DNA of 64,000 bases from DATLZB01 sp035574175. GTDB lineage: Bacteria; Pseudomonadota; Alphaproteobacteria; Rhizobiales; Hyphomicrobiaceae. The notes under the pieces are model-generated. The model was not told the origin of the DNA. It was given only the letters and a program-made list of their open reading frames with translations, and made no database searches. How positions within the stretch are numbered: position 1 is the first letter of the stretch; each line of letters opens with the position of its first letter. Positions 16,462-24,990 of this stretch are shown in pieces. The stretch lies in contig DATLZB010000109.1 of assembly GCA_035574175.1 (NCBI GenBank), positions 1 to 64,000 on the forward strand. The letters are read 5' to 3'. The translations under genes were made by a program, and so were the position numbers.

Positions 16462-16602
16462 ACGCACGCGACCCCCCGAGCCTCAAGAGCCTCCATCGCG
16501 TGCCCGCGTCAAGCCTAAATAATGCCAGGCGGCGACCAAGCCAAGCGGGCGACGCCGCAAGCCGGCCATAACAGCGCAGCGGGAGCCCGCGAAACGCGTC
16601 GC

Positions 16603-16977
16603 TCAGCGCCTCGGTTGGGCACGTTGGGCCGCTTCCGCCATCAGCCGCCCGAGCTCCTGAGCCTGCTGGGCGTAGACGCTCATCTGGCGCTGAGCGTGGC
16701 GGCTCTGGATCTCGAAGTACTCCTTCATGTCGCGCGCCTTGGCGAGCTCGGCCGCCATGCGAAACCCGGCTTCGACGTTCTCCTCGGCAAACTTCATGGC
16801 CCGCGCCTGGACTTCTAGCGCGCCCTCCGTCATCGCGCCCGACGACTTGGCGACCATGTCCTGGACCTGGCGCACCATGTCCATGAACTGGGCGTAGGCG
16901 GCGCGGGCCTGCTCGAGATTGCGCTCGGCGAGCTGGCGCAGGGCGTCAGGGATCTCCATCTGCGGGTTGTCGGCCAT
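16603..16977 (-). CDS. Phasin family protein
   Basis: This 124-residue protein consists almost wholly of amphipathic helix, with the phasin pattern RQLAERNLEQARAAYAQFM near the N-terminus and repeated A/E/Q-rich heptads after it. Phasins coat polyhydroxyalkanoate granules, although many alphaproteobacterial members have no proven granule role. ATG 16977 has AAGGAG seven bases upstream on its strand. The longer frame to 17103 adds an unrelated leader. It is divergent from the histidine kinase. Confidence 0.8.
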   Translation of the reverse strand: MADNPQMEIPDALRQLAERNLEQARAAYAQFMDMVRQVQDMVAKSSGAMTEGALEVQARAMKFAEENVEAGFRMAAELAKARDMKEYFEIQSRHAQRQMSVYAQQAQELGRLMAEAAQRAQPRR

Positions 16978-17120
16978 TGGGGGTCTCCTTGCTGCACGGC
17001 GAGCATCGCTCTCGTGCAATCTAATGCGGAACCCGCCGCCCCCACCAGAGCGAAAAAGCTTGTGCCCGACGGCAGCAGGCCTCGTGGACGCGAGCTGGTA
17101 CACAAGCTAACAGAAGGGCG

Positions 17121-17879
17121 ATGAACGATTCGATCCACCTTGCAGCTACAGCCGCCGACAGTGCAGTTTCGGGGCCGGACAGCCTACCGACGCCGGACAT
17201 CGCCAAGCTCATCCACGAGCTTAAAACTCCGCTTGCGGCCATCGCGGCTCTGGCCGAAATCATGCGCGACGAGCGACTCGGGCCGCTGCCGGACAGGCGC
17301 TACCGCGGCTATGCGGCCGACATCCACGAGAGTGCAATACATGCCATCGGCGTTCTCACCAGCCTGCTCGAGCCAGCACCAGGGCAGAACGCTCGGGCGC
17401 CCATGGTGTTTGCCGAGGTCGATGTTGCAGCCATCGTGGCCAGCTCGGTTTCAACATTTTCTCCGCTTGCGGAGCGGGGCGGCGTTAGGCTGCGGCTCCA
17501 TTCGCGGCCGCGATTGCCACATCTCATCGCCGACCGCAGGTCGCTCAAGCAGATCCTTCTCAACCTGATCGCCAATGCCGTGAGGTTCACGCCGCCCGGC
17601 GGGGAGGTGGAGCTGAGCACGCGCTATGAATGCAACACCGCGCTCTGCATAAAGGTGGCCGATAACGGCGACGGCATGAGCGAGGCGGAGCTGCAGCGCG
17701 CGCTCAGCGCAGGGCCGAAGAAGGCCGGCAGACCCCATCGCGCCCGCAGCGGGCTTGGGCTGGAGCTGGTGCGGGCGCTGGCGGCGGCAAACGGCGGGGT
17801 GCTTGAGATCGAGAGCGCGCGCGGTCAGGGGACCTGCGCGACGGTTCGTTTCGGGCCGGATCGGATCGTTCCGGTCTGA
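17121..17879 (+). CDS. Soluble sensor histidine kinase
   Basis: This 252-residue kinase has a HisKA domain with H-box HELKTPLAAIAALAE (phospho-His 32), followed by a HATPase_c domain. The latter has N-box NLIANAVRFT, G1 box DNGDGM and G2 box SGLGLELV. No transmembrane segment or recognised sensor domain is present, so input must come through protein contacts or a soluble ligand. No response regulator lies nearby, so it is an orphan. Its stop codon directly abuts the stop of the convergent gene at 17880. Confidence 0.9.
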   Translation: MNDSIHLAATAADSAVSGPDSLPTPDIAKLIHELKTPLAAIAALAEIMRDERLGPLPDRRYRGYAADIHESAIHAIGVLTSLLEPAPGQNARAPMVFAEVDVAAIVASSVSTFSPLAERGGVRLRLHSRPRLPHLIADRRSLKQILLNLIANAVRFTPPGGEVELSTRYECNTALCIKVADNGDGMSEAELQRALSAGPKKAGRPHRARSGLGLELVRALAAANGGVLEIESARGQGTCATVRFGPDRIVPV

Positions 17880-20447
17880 TCACTGACGCAAGCGCGACAG
17901 GAACGGCGCCAGGATGTCGGAATAGTCGTCGGTCCATCCCCGCATACGGCCGGGGGTGAGCGGCGTGGCTCCGGGCAGCGCACTGAACTCCTTGATCATC
18001 TCGGGACTCTTGGAAAACACGCCGACGGTCGAAGTGGTCGAAGCGTAGCTGCCGTCCGCCTCATCGTCCGAAACCAGCACGCCATGCAGCTCAGGCACCA
18101 GCGGTTGATTGGCACCCAACACCGAGTCGAGGTCGAGATAGCGGTTGGAGATGTGCAGCACCACAACGCCTTCGGGCTTCAGCTTGTTTGCGTACATCCT
18201 CATGGCGTCGGCGGTCAGCATGTGGACCGGGATGGCATCGGAGGAAAACGCATCGACGATGATGAGGTCGTAGCTCCCAGGGGGTTCCTTGGCCAGGGTT
18301 AGCCGCGCATCGCCGATGACGATGTCTGGGTTGGGCTGGCAGTTGGCGATGAAGCTGAAGTTGCGCGGGTTGGAGGATATCTCGACGATGGTCGGATCGA
18401 TCTCAAAGATGCGCCAGCGCTCGCCTTCCTTGGCGTAGCAGACGAGGGAGCCGGTACCGAGCCCGACGATGCCGTAGCGGCCCTTCTCGCCCTTGGCTTC
18501 GAGGCGGCTGCGGACGATCTCGACCGATTTCGCCATCGGGCTCTTGGGGTGGTAGTAGGTGGTCGGCGTCGTGTTGAGCACGGGTTGTCCGGAAGGGTCC
18601 CTGACGCGCTGGGCGCCATGCAACGTGGTGCCGTGTGTCAACACGTGGAACTGGCCGTCGTTGGATTCGGACACCCGATAGACGCCGAAGTAGCTGCGCT
18701 GGGCATCACCGCGCTTGACCGAGGACGGTAGGGCGACCACAGCGAGACACATGAGCAGGCCAGCAACGAGCTGGCGGGCCGGATAGCGCCAGACCAGGGC
18801 AACGACGATGGCGAACGCGAGCGCCAGCGCCGCCGCCGCGCCATAGTCGTTGAAGGTCCAGCCGTTGCGCTGGCCGATCGCCGGCACCCAGTACAAGGCG
18901 AGCAGGCCCAGCGCTACCAGCACCCAGAAGCGCAGCAGCTCGGTCCTGTCTGCTACCTTGTTCGCCAAGGTGGCGGGCGTTGCGGCGTTGAGCGCACGGC
19001 CGACGACGGCGGCCGTCGATTGGACATAGCCAATGATGTTGACGCCTGGCCGGCAGGCGAGTGTCAGCGCCAGCAGGATGGGGTACTCCAGTACCTCCGA
19101 GAAAAGCTTGGGCGCAATGAGCGCTGCGAACAGCCCCCCGAGCACGCCGCCCAGCGACATGAAGAGATAGAACTGGGTGAGAAATCGGGCGGCCGGCCGC
19201 GCCTCATACAGTGTGCGGTGGGCGACCAAACCCGAGAGGAAGAACGCCGCGACGCCGGTGGCGGCGGTCGTGATCCACGTGTCGTGGCGGGTCTGGGAAA
19301 GCTGCAGGAGCGCGATCACCACAGCGGCGAGTTGGCCCCACAACAGCCAGGCGCGCGGTGCCATCGATCCGTACAGGTAGACCCAGACGAAGGCTGCCGT
19401 GATGCCGCCGGCCGCCACCAGAAGGACAGGGGTGGGCAGGTAGACATGCAGGAAGACGGCGCCGAACCAGCGTAGGAACAGGAAGGCGGCTACGGCAACG
19501 GTGATCGCCAGCGGCGCCAGCACGATCGGCCGGTCGCGGAACACGAACACGAAGGTCAGCAGATAGAGCGAGAGCGGCAGCACCCAGATGAGGGGAGCGG
19601 AAGCGACGTCGGTCGCGATATGGGTGGTGTAGGCGACGAGGAGCGCAGACGGTACCAGCGCCAAGCCGATCCAGACCAGCCGGTCGCGCCAAGTAGGAGG
19701 CGCAGAATCGGTGGCGTCCGGTTCTAGAGCGGCGGCCGGTTCGTTGTCGGTGGCGCCCAGCTGGTAAAGCGTAAAGAAGCATACCGCGATGGCAGCGGCG
19801 AGGACTATGAAACCGACCGTCCAGATCTGGCTTAGTGCGGTCAGCCCGAACGCCGGCTCGAGCACAAAGGGATAGCCGAGCAGGGCGATAAAGCTGCCGA
19901 GATTGCTGGCCGCATACAGGAAGTAGGGGTCACGGCCCTGCGGGTGACCGGTGCGCGCGAACCACGCCTGCAGCAGAGGGGCGTTGGCAGAGATCGCTAG
20001 AAACGGCAGCCCGATGGCGACCGTGAACAGCCCGAGCTGCCAGAGATAGGGATCGCCAGGCGGCGGCTCGCGCCAGCCGGCGGGCAGGCCGATCGGCAGC
20101 GTCAGCATGGCGAGCGCAAACACGCCCAGGTGCACGAAACCGGCATAGCGCGTCGCCAGGTGGCGGTTGATGTAGTGGGCGTAGCAGTAGCCGGCGAGCA
20201 GGGCGCCCTGAAAGAAGCACAGCGCAACGGCCCACACCGACGGCGCTCCACCCAGAATCGGCAGCACCATCTTGGCAAACATGGGCTGGATCAGGAACAG
20301 AAGCAGGGCGGAGATGAAGGTCGTGATCGTGAAGATCCAGACCACAAGGGGGGCCGATGCCGTGAGCAGCTTGGCCGCTCCCGAAGTGAGCGCGAGGTCC
20401 TTGACCGTGCGCGGGGCGCTCTGCGAGGGCGCCGCATCGTTGTTCAT
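17880..20447 (-). CDS. Polytopic membrane protein fused to spermidine synthase-like domain
   Basis: The 855-residue protein has roughly fourteen or more membrane segments in its first 600 residues. A class I methyltransferase-like domain of the spermidine synthase family follows. The nucleotide-binding loop VGLGTGSL, acidic FEIDP, GDARL and the catalytic-type DAFSSDAIP are all present, so the domain looks intact. Fusions of this kind are widespread in bacteria, but I know of no settled function; a transported or membrane-linked aminopropyl substrate is only a guess. I start at 20447, where ACAGGAG precedes the ATG, rather than 20486. Confidence 0.85.
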   Translation of the reverse strand: MNNDAAPSQSAPRTVKDLALTSGAAKLLTASAPLVVWIFTITTFISALLLFLIQPMFAKMVLPILGGAPSVWAVALCFFQGALLAGYCYAHYINRHLATRYAGFVHLGVFALAMLTLPIGLPAGWREPPPGDPYLWQLGLFTVAIGLPFLAISANAPLLQAWFARTGHPQGRDPYFLYAASNLGSFIALLGYPFVLEPAFGLTALSQIWTVGFIVLAAAIAVCFFTLYQLGATDNEPAAALEPDATDSAPPTWRDRLVWIGLALVPSALLVAYTTHIATDVASAPLIWVLPLSLYLLTFVFVFRDRPIVLAPLAITVAVAAFLFLRWFGAVFLHVYLPTPVLLVAAGGITAAFVWVYLYGSMAPRAWLLWGQLAAVVIALLQLSQTRHDTWITTAATGVAAFFLSGLVAHRTLYEARPAARFLTQFYLFMSLGGVLGGLFAALIAPKLFSEVLEYPILLALTLACRPGVNIIGYVQSTAAVVGRALNAATPATLANKVADRTELLRFWVLVALGLLALYWVPAIGQRNGWTFNDYGAAAALALAFAIVVALVWRYPARQLVAGLLMCLAVVALPSSVKRGDAQRSYFGVYRVSESNDGQFHVLTHGTTLHGAQRVRDPSGQPVLNTTPTTYYHPKSPMAKSVEIVRSRLEAKGEKGRYGIVGLGTGSLVCYAKEGERWRIFEIDPTIVEISSNPRNFSFIANCQPNPDIVIGDARLTLAKEPPGSYDLIIVDAFSSDAIPVHMLTADAMRMYANKLKPEGVVVLHISNRYLDLDSVLGANQPLVPELHGVLVSDDEADGSYASTTSTVGVFSKSPEMIKEFSALPGATPLTPGRMRGWTDDYSDILAPFLSRLRQ

Positions 20448-20588
20448 TTCGACTCCTGTAAGGACGGCATCGGCCCTGTTATTCAACGCCTAGATGCTCT
20501 GCCGGGTGTGCGGCGTCAATAGCAGCTTGCGCCCATCGTGCCACCATCCTGCGCGTGGCCCGGTTCGCATGTCGGGAGCGCACGGTGC

Positions 20589-21278
20589 TCAGATCTCGAC
20601 CGCAGCACCGATCTTCGGTACCACCACCCCGGTCTTTCCCATCTCCGAGACGAAGCTCTCGGCGGTCTGGTCGATGATTGGGAAGGTGCCGTAGTGACAA
20701 GGAATGATGGTCTTGAATTTGAAGAACTTCTTACAGGCGAAGGCGGCCGAGCGGGCGCCCATGGTGAAGCGGTCGCCGATCGGGACGATGCCGATCTCGG
20801 GCCGATGGAACTCCCCGATCAGCGCCATGCCGGCGAACATCTCGGTGTCGCCCATGTGATAGAGCGTCGGTCCCTGCTGCGGCTTGATCACAATGCCGCA
20901 GGGATTGCCAAAATAGATGCCGTTCGAGGACGAGGAGTGATGGGCGATGGTCAGCGTGAGGTCGAAGTCGGCGGACCTGACGGTGCCGCCGGTGTTCATC
21001 GGCTCGAGCTTCTCCACGCCCTTCTGACCAAGGTGCATGGCAAGCTCGAACACGGCAAACAGGGTCGCGCCGCGCAGCCGGCAAATCTCGGCGGCGTCGC
21101 CTACGTGATCGTCATGGCCGTGCGACAGGGCGACGTGGGTGACGCCTTTGGTGACCTCATTCCAGTCGAGCCCGGACCGCTCGAACGATGGGTTGCCCTT
21201 GAGGAACGGGTCGATCAGGATGACACTGCTGCCGGTCTCGATGCGGAAGCAGGAGTGGCCGAGCCAAGTGATCTTCAT
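20589..21278 (-). CDS. UPF0173 metal-dependent hydrolase (MBL fold)
   Basis: This 229-residue metallo-beta-lactamase-fold protein of the UPF0173/YtkL group begins MKITWLGHSCF and contains the di-metal motif SHGHDDHVGD, then a downstream His in IAHHS and Asp in MGDTEMF. The true substrate of the family is not known. AGGGAGAA lies before ATG 21278, and the longer frame to 21347 would run into the divergent ruvX promoter. It is transcribed divergently from ruvX with a 75-base gap. Confidence 0.9.
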   Translation of the reverse strand: MKITWLGHSCFRIETGSSVILIDPFLKGNPSFERSGLDWNEVTKGVTHVALSHGHDDHVGDAAEICRLRGATLFAVFELAMHLGQKGVEKLEPMNTGGTVRSADFDLTLTIAHHSSSSNGIYFGNPCGIVIKPQQGPTLYHMGDTEMFAGMALIGEFHRPEIGIVPIGDRFTMGARSAAFACKKFFKFKTIIPCHYGTFPIIDQTAESFVSEMGKTGVVVPKIGAAVEI

Positions 21279-21353
21279 GCCAACGTTCTCCCTAGAAGGC
21301 TGCCTTGTGTGTGGCTTTAGCATGGCGGCAATGAACCGGTACTGCAACGCGTG

Positions 21354-21854
21354 ATGGGCTGGAACAGGGTGCTGCAGGGTGGTGGCGAAACGTTGGACGA
21401 CGTAGGGGAGTTCGCCAAACGGTTGCCTCCCAAAGGGCGGCTCGTCGGCCTCGATCTCGGTACTCGGACGATCGGGCTTGCGCTGTCCGATGTGGGGCGC
21501 ACCGTCGCATCCCCGCTCGAGACCATCCGGCGCACCAACTTATCAGCGGGCGCGGCGCGGCTCATCGCGCTCGCGGAGAAGCACGCGGTGGCCGGCTTGG
21601 TGCTCGGCCTGCCGCTCCATCTCGACGGGCGGGAGGGACGGCGGGTACAGGCGACGCGGGCGTTCGCGGCCAATCTCAACAAAGTCTTAAGCTTGCCCAT
21701 CCTGCTTTGGGACGAGCGGCTGTCGACGGCGGCGGCCGAGCGAGCGCTGATCGATGCCGATGCCAGCCGCCGGCGCCGGGCGGAGGTCATCGACAAGGTG
21801 GCGGCAGCGATCATCCTGCAAGGCGCACTCGACCGGCTCAACCGGCTCGGCTAG
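21354..21854 (+). CDS. ruvX: Holliday junction resolvase-like RuvX (YqgF)
   Basis: This 166-residue RNase H-fold protein has GLDLGTRTIGLALSD (first catalytic Asp), LGLPLHLDG and DERLST, with the final acid in EVIDKVAAAIIL. The family is linked to Holliday junction resolution and pre-16S rRNA 5' processing. A GTG at 21351 directly precedes ATG 21354 and either could start translation. It lies upstream of gatC in the same direction, a common arrangement in alphaproteobacteria. Confidence 0.93.
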   Translation: MGWNRVLQGGGETLDDVGEFAKRLPPKGRLVGLDLGTRTIGLALSDVGRTVASPLETIRRTNLSAGAARLIALAEKHAVAGLVLGLPLHLDGREGRRVQATRAFAANLNKVLSLPILLWDERLSTAAAERALIDADASRRRRAEVIDKVAAAIILQGALDRLNRLG

Positions 21855-21934
21855 GCCCAGGCCGGGCGCGGTTGCGCGTAGATAGGCTGCGGGCTATCAC
21901 ACCGCTCGTGACGGGGATCGCGGAGCGCATCAGG

Positions 21935-22222
21935 ATGGAGATCGACGAAGCCACGGTGCGGCGCATCGCTCGCCTGGCCCGCATCGAGATCACCGATGCC
22001 GAGGCGAAGGGGCTCGTCGGCGAGCTGTCCGGCATTCTCGACTGGGTTGCCCAACTCAATGAGGTCGACACCAGCGCGGTGGAACCAATGACGCGAGTCG
22101 TGCCGATCAAGCTCAAGCAGCGCGCGGACGAGGTAACCGACGGCGGCATTGCCGACGACATCGTGCGCAATGCGCCAATAGCCGAGGATCACCTGTTCGT
22201 CGTGCCCAAGGTGGTGGAGTAG
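21935..22222 (+). CDS. gatC: Asp/Glu-tRNA amidotransferase subunit C
   Basis: The protein is 95 residues, the normal GatC size, with the typical opening MEIDEATVRRIARLARIEIT, a central AQLNEVDTSAVEPM and a C-terminal NAPIAEDHLFVVPKVVE. GatC stabilises the GatA-GatB complex that converts Glu-tRNA(Gln) and/or Asp-tRNA(Asn) to the amide forms. It begins about 80 bases after ruvX. An acetyltransferase gene separates it from gatA. Confidence 0.97.
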   Translation: MEIDEATVRRIARLARIEITDAEAKGLVGELSGILDWVAQLNEVDTSAVEPMTRVVPIKLKQRADEVTDGGIADDIVRNAPIAEDHLFVVPKVVE

Positions 22223-22229
22223 GCCCACC

Positions 22230-22709
22230 ATGGCGGTGACCGTGGCGATCGAGACGCCGCTGCGGGACGATGTGCGCCAGCTCATCGCCGAGCTCAACCA
22301 GGTCTTGTTGGCGTTGACCCCACCGGAATTCTGTTTCCACATGACGGTGGAAGAGGTGGCGCAGCCGGACACGACGGTGTTCGTGGCCAGGGATGGCGGC
22401 ACCGCGGTTGCCTGCGGGGCGCTGCGCCGCCATGCCAACCGCATTGGCGAGGTCAAGCGCATGTACACAAGGCCGTCGCATCAGGGCCGCGGTATCGGCA
22501 AGGGGATCCTGGCCAAGATCGAGGGCCTGGCGCGGGCGGAGGGCCTTCGGCAGCTGGTGATAGAAACCGGCACCCGTCATTTCGCCGCCAAACGCATCTA
22601 CGAGAAAGCCGGTTTTACCGTCTGCGGCGCGGTGCTCGACTATCCTCAATCGCCCTACTCGGTCTTCTACGAGAAGACGATCGCCGCCGAAGGCGCGCCT
22701 GCGTCATGA
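22230..22709 (+). CDS. GNAT family N-acetyltransferase
   Basis: This 159-residue acetyltransferase has the acetyl-CoA loop HQGRGIGKG in motif A and AAKRIYEKAGF in motif B. It is inserted between gatC and gatA: it starts seven bases after gatC and its stop overlaps the gatA start (ATGA at 22706-22709). The three genes must be translated from one message. The acyl acceptor is unknown, and there is no reason beyond position to link it to tRNA amidation. Confidence 0.9.
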   Translation: MAVTVAIETPLRDDVRQLIAELNQVLLALTPPEFCFHMTVEEVAQPDTTVFVARDGGTAVACGALRRHANRIGEVKRMYTRPSHQGRGIGKGILAKIEGLARAEGLRQLVIETGTRHFAAKRIYEKAGFTVCGAVLDYPQSPYSVFYEKTIAAEGAPAS

Positions 22710-24193
22710 CCGATCTCGCCAGGCTGACCCTCGCAGAGGCGCGCGACAAGCTCCGCAGCAAGGAGGCGTCCGCGGCCGAACTGACCTGGGCGCTCATTCA
22801 GCGCATCGAGGAGGCCAATCCCCGGCTCAACGCCTTCGTGCTGCCGACGCCGGAGCTCGCTATGGCGCAGGCGCGCGCCAGCGACGGGCGCATCGCCAAA
22901 GGTGAGGCCCGACCGCTCGAGGGGATTGCGCTCGGCATCAAGGACCTGTTCTGTACGCGCGGCGTGCGCACCACGGCGTGCTCTCGGATTCTCGGCAACT
23001 TCACGCCGACCTACGAATCAACGGTGACGCAGAACCTGCTCGATGCCGGGGCGGTGATGCTCGGCAAGCTCAATTGCGACGAGTTCGCGATGGGCTCTTC
23101 CAACGAGACGAGCTGCTTTGGACCCGTCGTCAATCCGTGGCGGCGGAAGGGCTCGGACGCCGGCCTCGTGCCGGGTGGCTCCTCGGGCGGATCGGCAGCG
23201 GCGGTGGCGGCCGATCTCTGCCTTGGGGCGACGGCGACGGACACCGGTGGCTCGATCCGCCAGCCGGCGGCGCTGACCGGCACGGTAGGCTTGAAGCCCA
23301 CCTACGGGCGTTGCTCACGGTGGGGTATCGTCGCCTTCGCCTCCTCGCTCGATCAGGCCGGGCCGATCGCCAAGACGGTGCGCGATGCCGCCATCCTGTT
23401 GCGGCACATGGCCGGGCACGACCCCAAGGACTCCACCTCGGTCGACGTGCCGGTGCCCGATTACGAGGCGGAGCTCGGCAAGAGCCTCAAGGGGCTGCGC
23501 GTCGGGGTGCCCAAGGAGTACCGGGTCGAGGGCATGTCGAAGGAGGTGGAGGAACTGTGGAGCTCGGGAATCGCCTGGCTCAAGGCGGCAGGCGCCAGCA
23601 TCCGCGACATCTCCATGCCACACACAAAGTACGCGTTACCGGCCTACTACATCGTGGCGCCAGCCGAAGCCTCCTCCAATCTCGCGCGCTACGACGGGGT
23701 GCGTTACGGCCTGCGGGTGGCGCACGGAGATCTCACGCGGATGTACGAGGCGACGCGGGCGGCGGGCTTTGGCAAGGAGGTGCGACGGCGCGTGCTGATC
23801 GGCACCTACGTGCTGTCGGCGGGCTACTATGACGCTTACTATCTCAAGGCGCAGAAGGTGAGGACGCTCATCAAGCGCGATTTCGACGAGGCGTGGGCCA
23901 AAGTGGACGTGGTGCTGACGCCGACCACGCCGACGCCGGCATTCGCGCAGGGCGAAAAGAGCGGCGATCCCGTCGCCATGTACCTGGAAGACATTTTCAC
24001 GGTGACGGTGAACATGGCGGGACTGCCCGGCATTTCGGTGCCGGCAGGGCTTTCCGCGCAAGGCACGCCGCTGGGCCTCCAGCTCATCGGCAAGCCGTTC
24101 GACGAGCCGACGCTGTTCCGCGCCGCCCACGTCATCGAGGAGGCGGCGGGCCGCTTTACGGTGCCCGAGCGCTGGTGGGAGCGGGCGGCCTGA
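22706..24193 (+). CDS. gatA: Asp/Glu-tRNA amidotransferase subunit A
   Basis: This 495-residue amidase-signature protein supplies ammonia from glutamine. The Ser-cisSer-Lys triad is present: the lysine in LGIKDLFCT, the serines in PGGSSGGSAAAVAA and in DTGGSIRQPAALTG. It is full length for GatA. It is translationally coupled to the upstream GNAT gene and works with gatC (21935) and gatB (28712). Confidence 0.97.
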   Translation: MTDLARLTLAEARDKLRSKEASAAELTWALIQRIEEANPRLNAFVLPTPELAMAQARASDGRIAKGEARPLEGIALGIKDLFCTRGVRTTACSRILGNFTPTYESTVTQNLLDAGAVMLGKLNCDEFAMGSSNETSCFGPVVNPWRRKGSDAGLVPGGSSGGSAAAVAADLCLGATATDTGGSIRQPAALTGTVGLKPTYGRCSRWGIVAFASSLDQAGPIAKTVRDAAILLRHMAGHDPKDSTSVDVPVPDYEAELGKSLKGLRVGVPKEYRVEGMSKEVEELWSSGIAWLKAAGASIRDISMPHTKYALPAYYIVAPAEASSNLARYDGVRYGLRVAHGDLTRMYEATRAAGFGKEVRRRVLIGTYVLSAGYYDAYYLKAQKVRTLIKRDFDEAWAKVDVVLTPTTPTPAFAQGEKSGDPVAMYLEDIFTVTVNMAGLPGISVPAGLSAQGTPLGLQLIGKPFDEPTLFRAAHVIEEAAGRFTVPERWWERAA

Positions 24194-24229
24194 TACCGGC
24201 GTCGGGAAGAATCAAAAGGGGCAGCAGTC

Positions 24230-24628
24230 ATGGTCGAGCGGCGGAACATCTCCTCGGGCAGCCCCTACGAGCCGATCGTCGGATTCTCCCGCGCGGTTCG
24301 CATCGGCAATATCGTCGCCGTGGGCGGTACGGCACCCATCGGACCCGACGGCAAAACGGTCGGCATCGGCGACCCGGCGGCACAAGCCAGGCGCTGCTTC
24401 GAAATCACCCGGCTGGCACTCGAGCAGGCGGGCGCCAGCCTCGGCGACGTGATACGCACCCGCTTTCTGCTCACCGACATCGCCCACTGGGAGGCGGTGG
24501 CAAAAGTGCATGGGGAGATCTTCTCCGCCATCCGTCCAGCGACCACAATGGTGCAGGTGGCACGCTTCATCGATCCCGACTGGCTGGTCGAGACCGAGGT
24601 CGATGCCGTGCTGGCAACGGGTGCGTGA
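24230..24628 (+). CDS. RidA/YjgF-family protein lacking the deaminase arginine
   Basis: This 132-residue trimer-forming Rid-family protein has the typical AVGGTAPIGPDGK and C-terminal VARFIDPDWLVETEV segments. The arginine that binds the imine carboxylate in archetypal RidA (PAR-S-x-V-E-V) is replaced: the same place reads PATTMVQV. It is therefore better placed in one of the Rid subfamilies without proven 2-aminoacrylate deaminase activity. It sits 36 bases after gatA and before the chorismate mutase on the same strand. Confidence 0.85.
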   Translation: MVERRNISSGSPYEPIVGFSRAVRIGNIVAVGGTAPIGPDGKTVGIGDPAAQARRCFEITRLALEQAGASLGDVIRTRFLLTDIAHWEAVAKVHGEIFSAIRPATTMVQVARFIDPDWLVETEVDAVLATGA

Positions 24629-24654
24629 TAGACAGGCAAGCGGAGTGAAACGCT

Positions 24655-24978
24655 ATGGCTGCTCGACCGCCGCAGGAGTGCCGCGACATGAGTGAGGTGC
24701 GAACCGAAATCGACCGCATCGACCGCGCCCTGGTCGATCTCATCGCCGAACGCTTCGGCTACGTGGAGCGCGCCTGGCAGATCAAGCTCGCCAATAACGA
24801 GGAGGCGAACGTGCCCTGGCGCAACCAGGAGGTGATCGACAGGGTGCGCGCGCGGGCGGCCGAGCGCGGGGTGCCGCCCGATCTCGTCGAGGCCCTGTGG
24901 CGGCAGATGATCGGCTGGTTCATCCAGTACGAGGAGGAAAAGCTGCGCGACAAGCTCGAGGCCAGGGCGAAGAAGTAG
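24655..24978 (+). CDS. Chorismate mutase (AroQ fold; PchB-like)
   Basis: This 107-residue all-helical AroQ-type protein shows EIDRIDRALVDLIAERF in helix 1, QIKLANNEEANVPWRNQEV in the middle and LWRQMIGWFIQYEEEK at the end. The size and layout also match isochorismate-pyruvate lyases such as PchB, so either reaction is possible; chorismate to prephenate is the default. ATG 24655 is preceded by GGAG about ten bases upstream. An in-frame ATG at 24688 with AGGAG before it is equally good. Confidence 0.85.
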   Translation: MAARPPQECRDMSEVRTEIDRIDRALVDLIAERFGYVERAWQIKLANNEEANVPWRNQEVIDRVRARAAERGVPPDLVEALWRQMIGWFIQYEEEKLRDKLEARAKK

Positions 24979-24990
24979 GCGGGAGGCTGC

